A DNA stretch of 64,000 nt from Streptomyces sp. CNQ-509 (GTDB lineage Bacteria; Actinomycetota; Actinomycetes; Streptomycetales; Streptomycetaceae), in assembly GCF_001011035.1 (NCBI RefSeq), contig NZ_CP011492.1, forward strand, positions 2,985,501 through 3,049,500, read 5' to 3'. The position numbers and the translations under genes were made by a program. Positions 1-10,133 of this stretch are shown piece after piece. The notes beneath the pieces are model-generated. The model ran no database searches. It was given only the letters and a program-made list of their open reading frames with translations, and had not been told where the DNA came from. Positions within the stretch are counted from its first letter, which is position 1, and every line of letters starts with the position of its first letter.

Positions 1-755
1 TTCGCCAGGTCGCGGGTGCCGGTGAAGAGGGCGTGGATCGCGTCGCGCCTGGCGCGTACCTCGGCGAGCAGGTCGTTGCCGTCCTTCAGCAGCGTCTCGA
101 ACGTGTCGTTCTGCTCCTTCAGCGTCCTGGTGATCTCGGCGCTGCCGGAGAGCAGCCGGGCCAGCTCGGCGTCCCGGGAGGAGATCGTCTGCGACAGGTC
201 CGCCAGCCCGTTCGCCGCCTTGCGCACGTTCGGCGGGGTGTCCTCGAAGGTCTCCGAGATCACCTCGAAGCTCTCCGCGAGCGCCGTGGTGTCCAACTCC
301 CCGACGGTGGACGACAGATCCTGGAACGCCTGCGTCACGTCGTACGGGGACGTGGTGCGCTCGACCGGGATCGGCTGACCGGCGTCCTGCCGGACGCTGC
401 CCAGGGGATCTACGGCCAGGTACTTCTCGCCGAGCAGCGTCTCGATGGCGATGGCGGCCGTGGACCGGTCGCCGATCCAGGCGTCGCGCACCGTGAAGTC
501 GACCGCGACCCTGGGCCCGTCGAGCCCGACCCCGTCGACCTCGCCCACCTTCACGCCGGCCACCCGCACCTCGTCGCCGGAGCGCAGCCCGGCGGCCTCG
601 GAGAAGTGGGCCGTGTAGGAGGTGCCGCCGCCGACGCCCGGCAGCGCGTCCGCGCGGTACGCCGCGAACCCGCCCAGCGCGAGGACCAGCAGTCCCACCA
701 GCCCCACGGCGACGGGGCTGCGTTCGCGTACGGGCTTCAGCCTCGGCACTCTCAT
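1..755 (-). CDS. Mce family lipid-transport protein (third in operon), 3' end outside window
   Basis: Partial: about 251 N-terminal residues are visible before the window edge. The protein starts MRVPRLKPVRERSP, followed by one membrane anchor (about residues 14-33, LVGLLVLALGGFAAYRA) and an MCE/MlaD domain with the typical stretch GDEVRVAGVKVGEV and a second conserved block ETLLGEKYLAV. A helical region follows. In the family these proteins form the periplasmic or cell-wall tunnel of an ATP-driven lipid/sterol importer. The ATG at 753-755 overlaps the stop of the preceding mce gene (ATGA), so translation is coupled. By operon position it corresponds to MceC. Confidence 0.9.
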   Translation of the reverse strand, partial: MRVPRLKPVRERSPVAVGLVGLLVLALGGFAAYRADALPGVGGGTSYTAHFSEAAGLRSGDEVRVAGVKVGEVDGVGLDGPRVAVDFTVRDAWIGDRSTAAIAIETLLGEKYLAVDPLGSVRQDAGQPIPVERTTSPYDVTQAFQDLSSTVGELDTTALAESFEVISETFEDTPPNVRKAANGLADLSQTISSRDAELARLLSGSAEITRTLKEQNDTFETLLKDGNDLLAEVRARRDAIHALFTGTRDLA

Positions 756-1783
756 CGCTCACACCTCGGCGGGTGCACCGTGATCCCGGTCGGCGGCTCG
801 CTACCGTCGGACATGCTCACGCCCGTCACCCGCGCCTCGCAGAGATAGAGGTTGAACCAGGAGCCGTACGAGGCCAGCCGCCCCAGCGTGGCCATCTTCA
901 CCGGGGTCTGCTCCAGGAACTCCTCCACCAGCGGCACGTTGTCCGCCAGCCGCTCGGCGACCCGGCCGACCTGGTGGATGTCCTCCTTGAGCGGGGCGCG
1001 CCCGTCGCGTACGAGATCGGCGGTGGTGGCCGTCAGGTCGCCCATGGCGTCGACGGCGCGGAAGAGCGGCTTGCGGTCGTCGGAGAAGCCGGACACCAGG
1101 TCCTGGAGGGTCACCAGCAGGTCGTTGAACTCCTTCTCGCGGGTGTTGACGGTCTCCACCACCTCGGTGAGGTTGTCGATGACCTCGCCGATCACCTGGT
1201 CCTTCGCGGCCAGCGTGCCGGTGAGCGAGCCGACCGTCTCGACGAGGCTGTCGACCGTCCCGCCCTGGCCCTGGAGCACCTGGACGATCTCGTTCGCGAG
1301 CTTGTTGGTGTCCCGCGGCGACAGCCCCTGGAACAGCGGCTGGAAGCCGTTGAACAGCTCGGTGAGGTCGAGCGCGGGCCGGGTGCGCTCCAGCGGGATC
1401 GTGCCGCCGGGCGCGAGCGACCGCCCCACCGGGCCCTCGCCCTGCTCCAGGTCGATGTAGCGCTGGCCGACCATGTTGAGGTATTTCACCGAGGCGTTGA
1501 CGGAGGCGGGCAGCTCGCGCCCCTCGCGTACGGTGAACTCCACCCGCGCGTACCGCCGTCCGCTCAGCTCGATGGACTCGACCTCGCCGACCTTCACGCC
1601 CGCCACCCGCACGCTGTCGCCCTCGACCAGGCCGGTCACGTCGGTGAACCGGGCGCTGTAGCCGTCGGTGGGGCCGACGCCGGTGTTGGCGATGGAGAAG
1701 GCGAGCGCGGTGGTGGCGAGCGCGGTGACCGCGACGAAGACGAGCGACTTGATCAGGGGCCCCGCGAGGCTTCTTCTGTTCAC
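752..1783 (-). CDS. Mce family lipid-transport protein (second in operon)
   Basis: 343 aa. An N-terminal membrane anchor (about residues 9-29) precedes an MCE/MlaD domain with GDSVRVAGVKVGEV and the block YLNMVGQRYIDLEQ. A long helical segment and a Cys-containing tail (LYLCEARVTG) follow. The GTG start at 1783 overlaps the stop of the preceding gene (GTGA), and its own stop overlaps the next ATG. In-frame sequence upstream of this GTG is antisense-like and was rejected. The likely role is as a subunit of the extracytoplasmic part of a lipid importer. Corresponds to MceB by position. Confidence 0.92.
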   Translation of the reverse strand: MNRRSLAGPLIKSLVFVAVTALATTALAFSIANTGVGPTDGYSARFTDVTGLVEGDSVRVAGVKVGEVESIELSGRRYARVEFTVREGRELPASVNASVKYLNMVGQRYIDLEQGEGPVGRSLAPGGTIPLERTRPALDLTELFNGFQPLFQGLSPRDTNKLANEIVQVLQGQGGTVDSLVETVGSLTGTLAAKDQVIGEVIDNLTEVVETVNTREKEFNDLLVTLQDLVSGFSDDRKPLFRAVDAMGDLTATTADLVRDGRAPLKEDIHQVGRVAERLADNVPLVEEFLEQTPVKMATLGRLASYGSWFNLYLCEARVTGVSMSDGSEPPTGITVHPPRCER

Positions 1784-3075
1784 TTCAGCCGCACCTCCGT
1801 ACCCCGGAAGACGGGTCCGGCGAGCACGCTCGACCAGTCGGGCAGGTCGTCGGGCGGGCTCTCCATGCCGGCCGCGAGAAGTTCGTTGACGAGCTGGTTC
1901 TCCGCCGGGGAGTTGGGCAGCCCGAGGGCCTGCTCGTCGGTGGCCGGCGCGGTGGTGAGGGTCTTCGCGGACTGCGGCCGGCCGGCGGCGGTGCCGCTCC
2001 TGGCGGGCGCGCCGGTGTACGGGACGCCGTAGCACCGCGGGCCGCCGCCGGCGTCGAAGCGCGGGGCGTCCCGGCCGGGCACGTACTTGCCGCGGGCGGG
2101 CAGCACCTCGACGTCGACGTGCAGTCCCGGCTCGGCGGTGCCCTTACCGAGCGCCTTGTCCATGACGGGCACGAAGTCGGCGAGGGTACGCAGCGTGCAG
2201 GGGAACGACGGCGCGTACTCGGCCATCTTCTCCACCGTGGGCCGGCTGTCGGCGGACAACCGGATGATGTTCTCCCGGTTCTGCTCCAGGAAGGTGTCCA
2301 GATCCTGCGACGTGGTCGTCAGCGTGCCGTAGAGCCCGCCCAGGTCCTGGGCCTTCTCGGCGATGGTGCCGCTCGTCGTCGTCGCGTCCCGCAGCGCCTT
2401 GGTCAGGTCGGGGACGGTGTCGGCGTACAGGTGGCCGAACTCGACCAGTTCGCGGATGTCGCGGTTGAGCGTGGGCAGGTGCGGGTTGAGCTTCCGCAGG
2501 TGCTCGTCCAGCTCGACGAGGGTGTCGCCGAGCTTCTTGCCGCGGCCGTCGAGCGCGTCGGCCATGGCGGTGAGCGTGGCGGAGAGCTTCGCCGGCTTCA
2601 CGGCGGTGAGCAGCGGCATCACGTTGTCGAGCACCTGCTCCAGCTCGATGGCGTTCTCGCTGCGGTCCTGCGGGATGACGCCGCCCGCCGCCAGCGTCTC
2701 GCCCGCCGTGCCGCCGTCCGCGGGCGGGACCAGGGAGACGAACCGCTCGCCGAAGAGCGTGGTGGGCAGCATCTGCGCGGAGACGTCTGCGGGGATCCGG
2801 TCCAGTTGCCCGGGGTCGAGCGCCAGCGTCAGCCGGGCGGTCCGCCCGCCGTTCTCCGCGGAGATCTCCCGCACCTCGCCGACGACGACGCCGCGCATCT
2901 TCACCTCGGCGTACGGGTGCATCTCGTTCCCGACGCTGCCGGTCTCGACCGTGACGGTCGCGGTGTCGGTGAACTCCTTCTGGTAGACGGCCACCGACAG
3001 CCACACGAGCAGCGCCATCACCAGCAGGAACACCAGCCCCGCGGTCCTGCGTCCCGTCGTTTCGAGGCGGCTCAT
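1780..3075 (-). CDS. Mce family lipid-transport protein (first in operon)
   Basis: 431 aa. It begins MSRLETTGRRTAG, with one transmembrane segment (about residues 11-30), an MCE/MlaD domain (YAEVKMRGVVVGEVREI; TTLFGERFVSLV), a long helical domain to about residue 310, and a C-terminal stretch with Cys (PSFPCTLRTLADFVP; GGGPRCYGVPYTG). The ATG at 3075 overlaps the TGA of the permease gene, so the whole transporter is one coupled operon. It corresponds to MceA. An 80-residue Pro/Ala-rich tail after the CYGVPYTG block is probably exposed outside the membrane. Confidence 0.92.
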   Translation of the reverse strand: MSRLETTGRRTAGLVFLLVMALLVWLSVAVYQKEFTDTATVTVETGSVGNEMHPYAEVKMRGVVVGEVREISAENGGRTARLTLALDPGQLDRIPADVSAQMLPTTLFGERFVSLVPPADGGTAGETLAAGGVIPQDRSENAIELEQVLDNVMPLLTAVKPAKLSATLTAMADALDGRGKKLGDTLVELDEHLRKLNPHLPTLNRDIRELVEFGHLYADTVPDLTKALRDATTTSGTIAEKAQDLGGLYGTLTTTSQDLDTFLEQNRENIIRLSADSRPTVEKMAEYAPSFPCTLRTLADFVPVMDKALGKGTAEPGLHVDVEVLPARGKYVPGRDAPRFDAGGGPRCYGVPYTGAPARSGTAAGRPQSAKTLTTAPATDEQALGLPNSPAENQLVNELLAAGMESPPDDLPDWSSVLAGPVFRGTEVRLK

Positions 3076-3953
3076 CCGGACACCTTCACCGTGGTCGTGG
3101 TGCCCCAGATCGCCAGGCTGAGGAAGAAGTCGGTGACCGCGATGAGCACGATCGCGGTACGCACCGAGCGCCCCACGGCGACGCCGACCCCGGCGGGGCC
3201 GCCGGTGGCGCGGAAGCCGTAGTAGCAGTGCGCGAGGATCACCATCACGCTGAAGATCAGCACTTTCATGAACGACAGGAGCACGTCGGCCGGGGAGAGG
3301 AAGAGGTTGAAGTAGTGGTCGTACGTGCCGGCGGCCTGCCCGTTGTAGAGGACCGTCACGGCGCGCGAGGCGAGGTACGAGCTGAGCAGCCCGATCCCGT
3401 AGAGCGGGATGATGGCCACCACCCCGGCGATGATGCGGGTGGTGACGAGGTACGGCATGGAGCGCACCCCCATGCCCTCCAGCGCGTCGACCTCCTCGTT
3501 GATCCGCATCGCGCCGAGCTGGGCGGTGAATCCGGCGCCGACGGTGGCGGAGAGCGCGAGTCCTGCGACGAGCGGGGCGATCTCGCGGGTGTTGAAGTAC
3601 GCGGAGACGAAGCCGGTGAAGGCGGCGGTGCCGATCTGGTTGAGGGCCGCGTAGCCCTGGAGGCCGACGACCGTGCCGGTGAACAGGGTCATCGCGAACA
3701 TCACGCCGATCGTGCCGCCGATGACGCCGAGGCCGCCGCTGCCGAAGGCGACCTCGGCGAGCAGCCGCTGCACCTCCTTGAGGTAGCGGCGGGCGGCCCG
3801 CGGGGTCCACAGCAGGGCGCGTACGTAGAAGACGAGCTGGTCGCCAGCCTGGTCGAGCCAGGAGAGCGGGCGGTCGAGGAGCCGTCCTGCGCGCAGCCGC
3901 CGGGGGTCCTGCTCGTACTCCCCCGCCGTGCCGTCCTTCTGGGCCAGGGCCAT
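3072..3953 (-). CDS. YrbE/MlaE-type permease of Mce transporter (second permease)
   Basis: 293 aa, the normal length for this family. The MlaE permease fold is visible: several hydrophobic helices with GLGVIGGTIGVMFAMTLFTG and the conserved EVDALEGMGVRSMPYLVTTR block that couples to the ATPase. In Gram-positive Mce systems two such permeases (YrbE A and B) sit in the cytoplasmic membrane under the Mce tunnel. The ATG is 3 bp beyond the stop of the first permease gene. Confidence 0.93.
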   Translation of the reverse strand: MALAQKDGTAGEYEQDPRRLRAGRLLDRPLSWLDQAGDQLVFYVRALLWTPRAARRYLKEVQRLLAEVAFGSGGLGVIGGTIGVMFAMTLFTGTVVGLQGYAALNQIGTAAFTGFVSAYFNTREIAPLVAGLALSATVGAGFTAQLGAMRINEEVDALEGMGVRSMPYLVTTRIIAGVVAIIPLYGIGLLSSYLASRAVTVLYNGQAAGTYDHYFNLFLSPADVLLSFMKVLIFSVMVILAHCYYGFRATGGPAGVGVAVGRSVRTAIVLIAVTDFFLSLAIWGTTTTVKVSG

Positions 3954-3956
3954 CGC

Positions 3957-4841
3957 TCAGCCTCCCTTCGGGGGGACGACCTGCAGGTAGATCGACGTCA
4001 GCACGGTGTTGACGAAGAACAGCAGCAGGAAGGTGATGACGACGGACTGGTTGACCGCGTCGCCCACGCCCTTCGGGCCGCCGCGGGGGTTGAGGCCGCG
4101 GTAGGCGGCGACGATGCCGGCGATGAACCCGAAGATCAGCGCCTTGATCTCGCTGATGTAGAGGTCGGGAAGCTGTGCGAGGGCGGAGAAGCTGGCGAGG
4201 TACGCGCCGGGGGTGCCGCCCTGGAGGATGACGTTGAAGAAGTAGCCGCCGAGCGTGCCGACGACCGAGACCAGCCCGTTGAGCAGGACCGCGACCCCCA
4301 TCGTCGCCAGCACCCTGGGCACCACGAGCCGCTGGACCGGCGAGACGCCCATGACCTCCATCGCGTCCAGCTCCTCGCGGATCTTCCGGGAGCCGAGGTC
4401 GGCGCAGATCGCCGACCCGCCGGCGCCGGAGATCAGCAGCGCCACGATGAGCGGTGACGCCTGCTGGATGACGGCGAGCACGCTGGCGCCGCCGGTGAAG
4501 GACTGCGCCCCGAACTGCTGGGTGAGCGAGCCGACCTGGAGGGCGATCACCGCGCCGAACGGGATCGACACCAGGGCCGCGGGCAGGATCGTCACGCTGG
4601 CGATGAACCAGAACTGCTCGACGAACTCCCGGAACTGGAACGGCCGCTTGAACGACAGCCGGGCGACGGACAGCGCCAGCGCGAAGAGCTTCCCGGTCTC
4701 GCGCAGCGCACCCGCACCGGGTACGGACCAGGCCGGGCGCGGCGGCTGCTGCCCGGCGGCCTCCGGCTCCTCGCCGGGGTCCGGGTCCGGGCGGTCCGGG
4801 GGGTCCGGCGGGTGCGGCACCGGCGGCAGGGTCGTGGTCAT
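3957..4841 (-). CDS. YrbE/MlaE-type permease of Mce transporter (first permease)
   Basis: 294 aa. An acidic, proline-rich N-terminus (about 40 residues, PPDPPDRPDPDPGEEPE) precedes the MlaE permease domain. The signature REELDAMEVMGVSPVQRLVVPR is split by helices GAVIALQVGS and VALLISGAGGSAI. The ATG at 4841 overlaps the stop of the ATPase gene (ATGA). The longer open frame upstream is a shadow of the ATPase gene. It partners the second permease as the membrane half of the Mce importer. Confidence 0.93.
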   Translation of the reverse strand: MTTTLPPVPHPPDPPDRPDPDPGEEPEAAGQQPPRPAWSVPGAGALRETGKLFALALSVARLSFKRPFQFREFVEQFWFIASVTILPAALVSIPFGAVIALQVGSLTQQFGAQSFTGGASVLAVIQQASPLIVALLISGAGGSAICADLGSRKIREELDAMEVMGVSPVQRLVVPRVLATMGVAVLLNGLVSVVGTLGGYFFNVILQGGTPGAYLASFSALAQLPDLYISEIKALIFGFIAGIVAAYRGLNPRGGPKGVGDAVNQSVVITFLLLFFVNTVLTSIYLQVVPPKGG

Positions 4842-5857
4842 GGCCGCTCCTCCGGGGGCGCGGGCATGGTCAGCGTCCGGGCGTGCGCGACCGAGCCGCC
4901 GATGCCCGCGACGATCGCCTTGCGCGCGGCGGACGGCAGTTGGGCCAGCATGCCCAGCACCCGCTCGCGGTGCCGTTCCACCGCCTGCCGCGGGGGCATC
5001 CCGGGCGACGGCTCCAACTGCGGCACGATCTCGCGCGGGCCCGTACCGGAGGCGGCGCCGGCGTCGGGGCCCTCGGCGGTGAGCGTGGCCGCGTCCTTCT
5101 CCTCCGACATGCCGATGGGGCCGAGCCTGCTGCCGCTGAGGAACTGCGAGACCACCGGCTCCTCGCTGGTCAGCAGCACCTCGCGGGGCCCGAAGGTGAC
5201 GAGGTTGCGGCGGAAGAGCATGCCGATGTTGTCGGGGACGGTGGAGGCGATGTCGATGTTGTGCGTGACGATCAGCATCGTCGCGTCGATCTGTGCATTG
5301 ACGTCGATGAGCAGTTGCGAGATGAACGCCGTACGCACCGGGTCGAGACCGGAGTCCGGCTCGTCGCACAGCACGATCTCGGGATCCAGGACGAGCGCGC
5401 GGGCGAGCCCCGCCCGCTTGCGCATGCCGCCGGATATCTCGCCCGGCAGCTTGCCCTCGGCGCCGCCGAGACCGACGAGGTCCATCCGCTCCATGACGAT
5501 GCGGCGGATCTCGGACTCCTTCTTGCGGGTGTGCTCACGCAGCGGGAAGGCGACGTTGTCGAAGAGGCTCATCGAGCCGAAGAGAGCGCCGTCCTGGAAC
5601 ATCAGGCCGAACTTCTTGCGCGCCTCGAAGACGTCGCGCTCGCGGTCGTTCACCATGTCGACGCCGTCGACCAGCACCTGCCCCTCTTCGGGCTTGAGCA
5701 GGCCGATGAGCGACTTGAGGAACACGGTCTTCCCGGTGCCGGACGGGCCGAGCATCACGCTGACCTCGCCGGCCGGCAGCGTCAGCGTGACGTCGCGCCA
5801 GATGTTCTGCCGGCCGAAGGACTTCGTCAGGCCGTCCACGACGACTTCGATTCCCAT
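4838..5857 (-). CDS. Mce-associated ABC ATPase (Mkl/MlaF type)
   Basis: About 339 aa. A complete nucleotide-binding domain is visible: Walker A GPSGTGKT, Q-loop MFQDGALFGSMSLFDNVAFP, signature SGGMRKRAGLARA, Walker B VLCDEPDSGLD and H-loop VTHN. The Q-loop wording is typical of MlaF/Mkl ATPases. A C-terminal extension of about 90 residues follows the core. ATG 5857 is preferred over GTG 5860 because the AGGGGG ribosome site is only 2 nt from the GTG. As first gene of the leftward operon it probably energises lipid import by the downstream permeases and Mce proteins. Confidence 0.93.
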   Translation of the reverse strand: MGIEVVVDGLTKSFGRQNIWRDVTLTLPAGEVSVMLGPSGTGKTVFLKSLIGLLKPEEGQVLVDGVDMVNDRERDVFEARKKFGLMFQDGALFGSMSLFDNVAFPLREHTRKKESEIRRIVMERMDLVGLGGAEGKLPGEISGGMRKRAGLARALVLDPEIVLCDEPDSGLDPVRTAFISQLLIDVNAQIDATMLIVTHNIDIASTVPDNIGMLFRRNLVTFGPREVLLTSEEPVVSQFLSGSRLGPIGMSEEKDAATLTAEGPDAGAASGTGPREIVPQLEPSPGMPPRQAVERHRERVLGMLAQLPSAARKAIVAGIGGSVAHARTLTMPAPPEERP

Positions 5858-6540
5858 CACAGCCCCCTGGCGGGTGCGCAGCGCCGGCCGTGTACACCGC
5901 GGCCGGTCCCGTCAACTCCGGTGCGGGCACAGCACAGCACGGCAGCCGCCGGAGTGGGCCCGGCCCGGACGACGACTGGCAACGGGTGACAATCACGGGG
6001 GCACGCCTTGTCTCCGAGTGAGCAAAGAGCGGCGGGCCGGGCCCGGCTTCCGCGCGACGCGTGTTCTGCCGTGCGCATGCGTGCATCACTCCATGAGCAG
6101 TCCTGCAGCAGCCGGTGCGGCCTCTGCGCCTACGGGATCCACGCCGGCGGCGGACCCCGGCTTCTTCGGTGCGGCCTTGCTGGGGGACGGGCTGCACGAG
6201 CACCTGCGGGGGGAACGCTACGCACGGGTAACCGGGGAATCAATAGCCGCGGCAGGGAAAGTCACCGGCTCCTTACCGGCGGGTATTTTCTTGTCGTCCG
6301 CTGAGCAATCCGGCATGCCGTTTTATCACCGGGTGACAACAGTGCCGCCCACAGCCCCCGACACTCACCCGGCAACACATCACCCGGCCCGCATTCTCAC
6401 CCGGTGACAATCGTTCCGGATATTCGGCGATCCCTGGACCCGGCTCATTGCCACTCTTATTACCGGCACGTAGCATTCTCACGCTGACAGTCGGCGGTAA
6501 CCAACACGGGCTCCCCCAAACGACATTGAGGAGATTCTCG
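5858..6540. promoter_or_regulatory. Divergent promoter region between Mce operon and secreted-protein gene
   Basis: A 683-bp gene-free stretch. It holds three copies of (C)GGGTGACAA or close variants: near 5983-5991, 6330-6338 and, as CCCGGTGACAA, 6401-6410. The second and third lie in the palindromes TCACCGGGTGA (6326-6336) and TCACCCGGTGA (6397-6407). A further CACCCGG half-site is near 6381. It also contains the duplicated block described at 6215-6295. The repeats look like regulator binding sites controlling the Mce operon, the secreted gene, or both; the regulator is not known. Confidence 0.5.
6215..6295 (+). promoter_or_regulatory. Duplicated upstream block, copy 1
   Basis: Begins with ACGCTACGCACGGGTAAC and, 68 bp after its first base, contains GTATTTTCTTGTC. 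The same two elements, 69 bp apart, occur at 9669-9750 on the same strand upstream of the first PucR regulator. The second element lies in an AT-rich island unusual for this DNA. Probably a shared promoter or regulator site; inference from the repeat alone. Confidence 0.5.
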
Positions 6541-7182
6541 ATGGCCAGACGGTTGACTCTCTCGAGAGGACAGCGGAATCTGAGCCGGGCGGTGCTGGCG
6601 CTGCTCGCCGCGACGGGCTTCACCGTCGCCACCACGGGCACGGCGAACGCCGCACCCGTCCGGCTCGACTACCCGCTGACCGGCACGACGCACCTCGCGG
6701 GCACCGACTCGGACCTCGCACTGGGCCCGGGGAAGCTGGAGACCACCGTGGACCTGTCCACCGGTGCGCTCACCGCCCACACGAAGCTGCCGCCGGCCAC
6801 GGGCTCCTTCAAGACGCTCGACCTGATCCCCGCGACGGCGACCACCGAGTTCATCGAGACCGAGCCCACCGCCGGCACGATCAGCACCGCGACGGGCGAG
6901 GTCAACACGGTCTCGAAGCTGACGCTGCGGATCACCCGGCTGAAGGTCGCCGGGCTGCCCGTCTGGGTGGGCGACCGCTGCCAGACCGAGGTGCCCGCGG
7001 AGATAGCCCTCAAGTCCGAGCCGGGATTCAACCCGTTCCGGGGCGGCACCCTCAGCGGCACGTACACGATTCCCGACTTCGAGCACTGCCTGCTCGCCAC
7101 CCCCGTGATCAACGCGATCATCCCGGGTGAGGGGAACACCATCAGCCTGAAACTCGGCGCCGCGCAGGCGCCGACGGACTGA
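6541..7182 (+). CDS. Secreted protein beside the Mce operon, unknown function
   Basis: 213 aa. The ATG at 6541 follows a good ribosome site (TTGAGGAGATTCTCG). A signal peptide with Arg/Lys start and hydrophobic core ends near residue 37 (GTANA-AP). The mature protein is predicted beta-rich, with two cysteines (DRCQTEV; EHCLLAT). The segment LRITRLKVAGLPVWVGDRCQ...FRGGTLSGTYTIPDF...IPGEGNTISLKL is clearly related to the C-terminus of the 514-aa protein at 7243-8787. An open frame continues upstream to 6448 but lacks a ribosome site. Its position divergent to the Mce operon suggests an envelope role with it; that is inference. Confidence 0.8.
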   Translation: MARRLTLSRGQRNLSRAVLALLAATGFTVATTGTANAAPVRLDYPLTGTTHLAGTDSDLALGPGKLETTVDLSTGALTAHTKLPPATGSFKTLDLIPATATTEFIETEPTAGTISTATGEVNTVSKLTLRITRLKVAGLPVWVGDRCQTEVPAEIALKSEPGFNPFRGGTLSGTYTIPDFEHCLLATPVINAIIPGEGNTISLKLGAAQAPTD

Positions 7183-7198
7183 CGTCCGGCCACGACGG

Positions 7199-7234
7199 CC
7201 CGCCCGGATTCCTTCGCGGAGGAATCCGGGCGGG
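7199..7234. terminator. Bidirectional hairpin terminator
   Basis: Perfect 14-bp inverted repeat CCCGCCCGGATTCC / GGAATCCGGGCGGG with an 8-nt loop. It lies between the convergent genes ending at 7182 and 7243 and could serve both. Confidence 0.85.
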
Positions 7235-7242
7235 TTCCCCGC

Positions 7243-8787
7243 TCAGCCGTCGGCGGGAAGTCCGGGGACCGCCGGCGTACACGGCATGGTGCACAGCGGC
7301 GACTGCTTCAGTTCGACGTAGTTCCCGGGGCCCGACAAGGTCGAGGTGAAGAGCGGGTCCAGGTCCTCACCGCCCGTGCCGCAGCCGGTGAAGGGCGGCA
7401 CCGTGACAAGGCTTCTCAAGGTGCCTCCCGTGAAGACCCGGTATTCCGGGTACTTGCCTTTGAGTACGACGTCGAGAGGCGCACTCGTACGGCAGTCGTC
7501 ACCCACGTCGAGCGGCACCCCGTTCACCTTCACGTCGTAAACCCGGAGAGCCTGATAGAAGCCCGCGGTGGTCTCGTTGGTATCGATCGAGGAGCCCTGC
7601 TCGGTGACGATCGTCATCGGCTCGTTCGTGAACTCGACCTTCCCCGTGACCGGCATGAACCCGAAGGTGAGGAACGTCGCCTCGGAGTCGGGGAGGGTGA
7701 ACTCGGCGACATTGCGCGTGCCGTTGTAGAAGTTTCCGGGCGAAATAATCATCTGCTTGTTCAGCAGCACGCGGACGCTGTCGAGCGTCGGGGCGTGCGG
7801 ATCGTTGGCGATGAGCGCGCCGTTCAGCTTCCTGGAGTTCACGATCCCCACCGCGGCCGTGCAGGTGTAGACGCCCGGCAGGGTGAGGGTCGTCGTGCCG
7901 GCCGGCGGCTCGATCAGCCGGTCGGGATCCAGCTCCGCCGTCGGCGGCTGGCCCGGGGGGCACGGCGTGACGTCACCGGTCTCCGCGGGCTCGTCCCCGG
8001 GCGCCGCTTCCGCGTCGGCGCCCGCGCTACCGGATCGCCCGCCCGTCGCGCCGGGAGTGCCCTGCCCGGCGCCGCCGTCGTCGGCGCCTGTGTCCCCGCC
8101 GCCCGGCGTGCCTGACTCGTCCGGCACCGCGACCGTCGCCAGGGTGGCGTCCTGGCCGTCGGCGAGGGTGCAGGTGAGGGTCGTCGCACCCGGGCCGGCC
8201 GGGTCTGCCGGATCGTCCTGGTCAGCCGGGTCGGCCGCCGGGTCCGCCGGATCGGCCGGCGGCGAGGAGTCGTCCCCCGGCTCCGGCGGGGTCCCCTGGA
8301 GTTCCAGCGTCAGCGGACCGAGGGTGAAGACCACGTCCCCGGCGCCGCCGGCCGTCGCCGACGGCATCGCGCCGGAGAACGACACGGTGGCCGTACCGTC
8401 GGCCGGCACCTGTACGGGCTCCCCGGTCGCTCCCGCCCACGGGTAGTCGGCGGACTCCGGTCCCTGGGCCACGCCCATGGCGACCGACGCCGACCCGCCG
8501 ACGGTCGCGCCCTCCCCGGCCGGCAGCCCGTCGAGCAGACCGCCGCCCAGCGTCGCCGACATCGTCAGGTCGCCGGGCCGGATGGCCTCGCCGGAACGGA
8601 CGGACGCCGGGAAGGAACCCGTGAAGTCGACCGGGAGGTCGACGGCCGTGCCGCCGGCTCCCTCGCACACGTAGCCGGCGGAGACCGACACGGCCCCCTC
8701 CTCCGCCGCCGAACCGGCGGCCGGGAGCAGTCCTGCGACGAGCGCACCGGCAGCGATCACGGTGAGCCGCCCGGTTCCCGGACTCAT
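7243..8787 (-). CDS. Large secreted two-domain protein, unknown function
   Basis: 514 aa with a signal peptide ending near residue 28. The N-terminal part (about residues 35-170, starting YVCEGAGGTAVDLPVDFTG) is predicted beta-rich and resembles the DUF6801 type of actinobacterial secreted proteins from memory, with modest certainty. A low-complexity Pro/Asp/Gly linker (about 170-270, repeats of PADPADQ) follows. The C-terminal domain (about 300-510) is homologous to the protein at 6541-7182: ALRVYDVKVNGVPLDVGDDC and FTGGTLRSLVTVPPF match ITRLKVAGLPVWVGDRC and FRGGTLSGTYTIPDF. It faces that gene across a shared terminator. No enzymatic motif was seen; a structural or binding role in the envelope is likely. 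Confidence 0.8.
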   Translation of the reverse strand: MSPGTGRLTVIAAGALVAGLLPAAGSAAEEGAVSVSAGYVCEGAGGTAVDLPVDFTGSFPASVRSGEAIRPGDLTMSATLGGGLLDGLPAGEGATVGGSASVAMGVAQGPESADYPWAGATGEPVQVPADGTATVSFSGAMPSATAGGAGDVVFTLGPLTLELQGTPPEPGDDSSPPADPADPAADPADQDDPADPAGPGATTLTCTLADGQDATLATVAVPDESGTPGGGDTGADDGGAGQGTPGATGGRSGSAGADAEAAPGDEPAETGDVTPCPPGQPPTAELDPDRLIEPPAGTTTLTLPGVYTCTAAVGIVNSRKLNGALIANDPHAPTLDSVRVLLNKQMIISPGNFYNGTRNVAEFTLPDSEATFLTFGFMPVTGKVEFTNEPMTIVTEQGSSIDTNETTAGFYQALRVYDVKVNGVPLDVGDDCRTSAPLDVVLKGKYPEYRVFTGGTLRSLVTVPPFTGCGTGGEDLDPLFTSTLSGPGNYVELKQSPLCTMPCTPAVPGLPADG

Positions 8788-8829
8788 CGAACTCCTTCCG
8801 ACGTGGTGGGAACGCCGTGGGCCCGGAGC

Positions 8830-8862
8830 CCGCGGCCGACCGGGAACTCAGGTCGGCCGCGG
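8830..8862 (-). terminator. Hairpin after the 209-aa secreted-protein gene
   Basis: 12-bp inverted repeat CCGCGGCCGACC / GGTCGGCCGCGG with a 9-nt loop, just beyond the stop at 8885 of the leftward gene. Confidence 0.75.
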
Positions 8863-8884
8863 CCCCGGGCCGGTGGGCCGGGCG

Positions 8885-10133
<1,249 letters not shown>

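Noticed and set aside
33..2032. Long plus-strand open frames opposite the mce genes
   Set aside because: Arg/His/Gly/Gln-rich antisense frames without ribosome sites; the minus-strand frames hold clear MCE domains and coupled starts.
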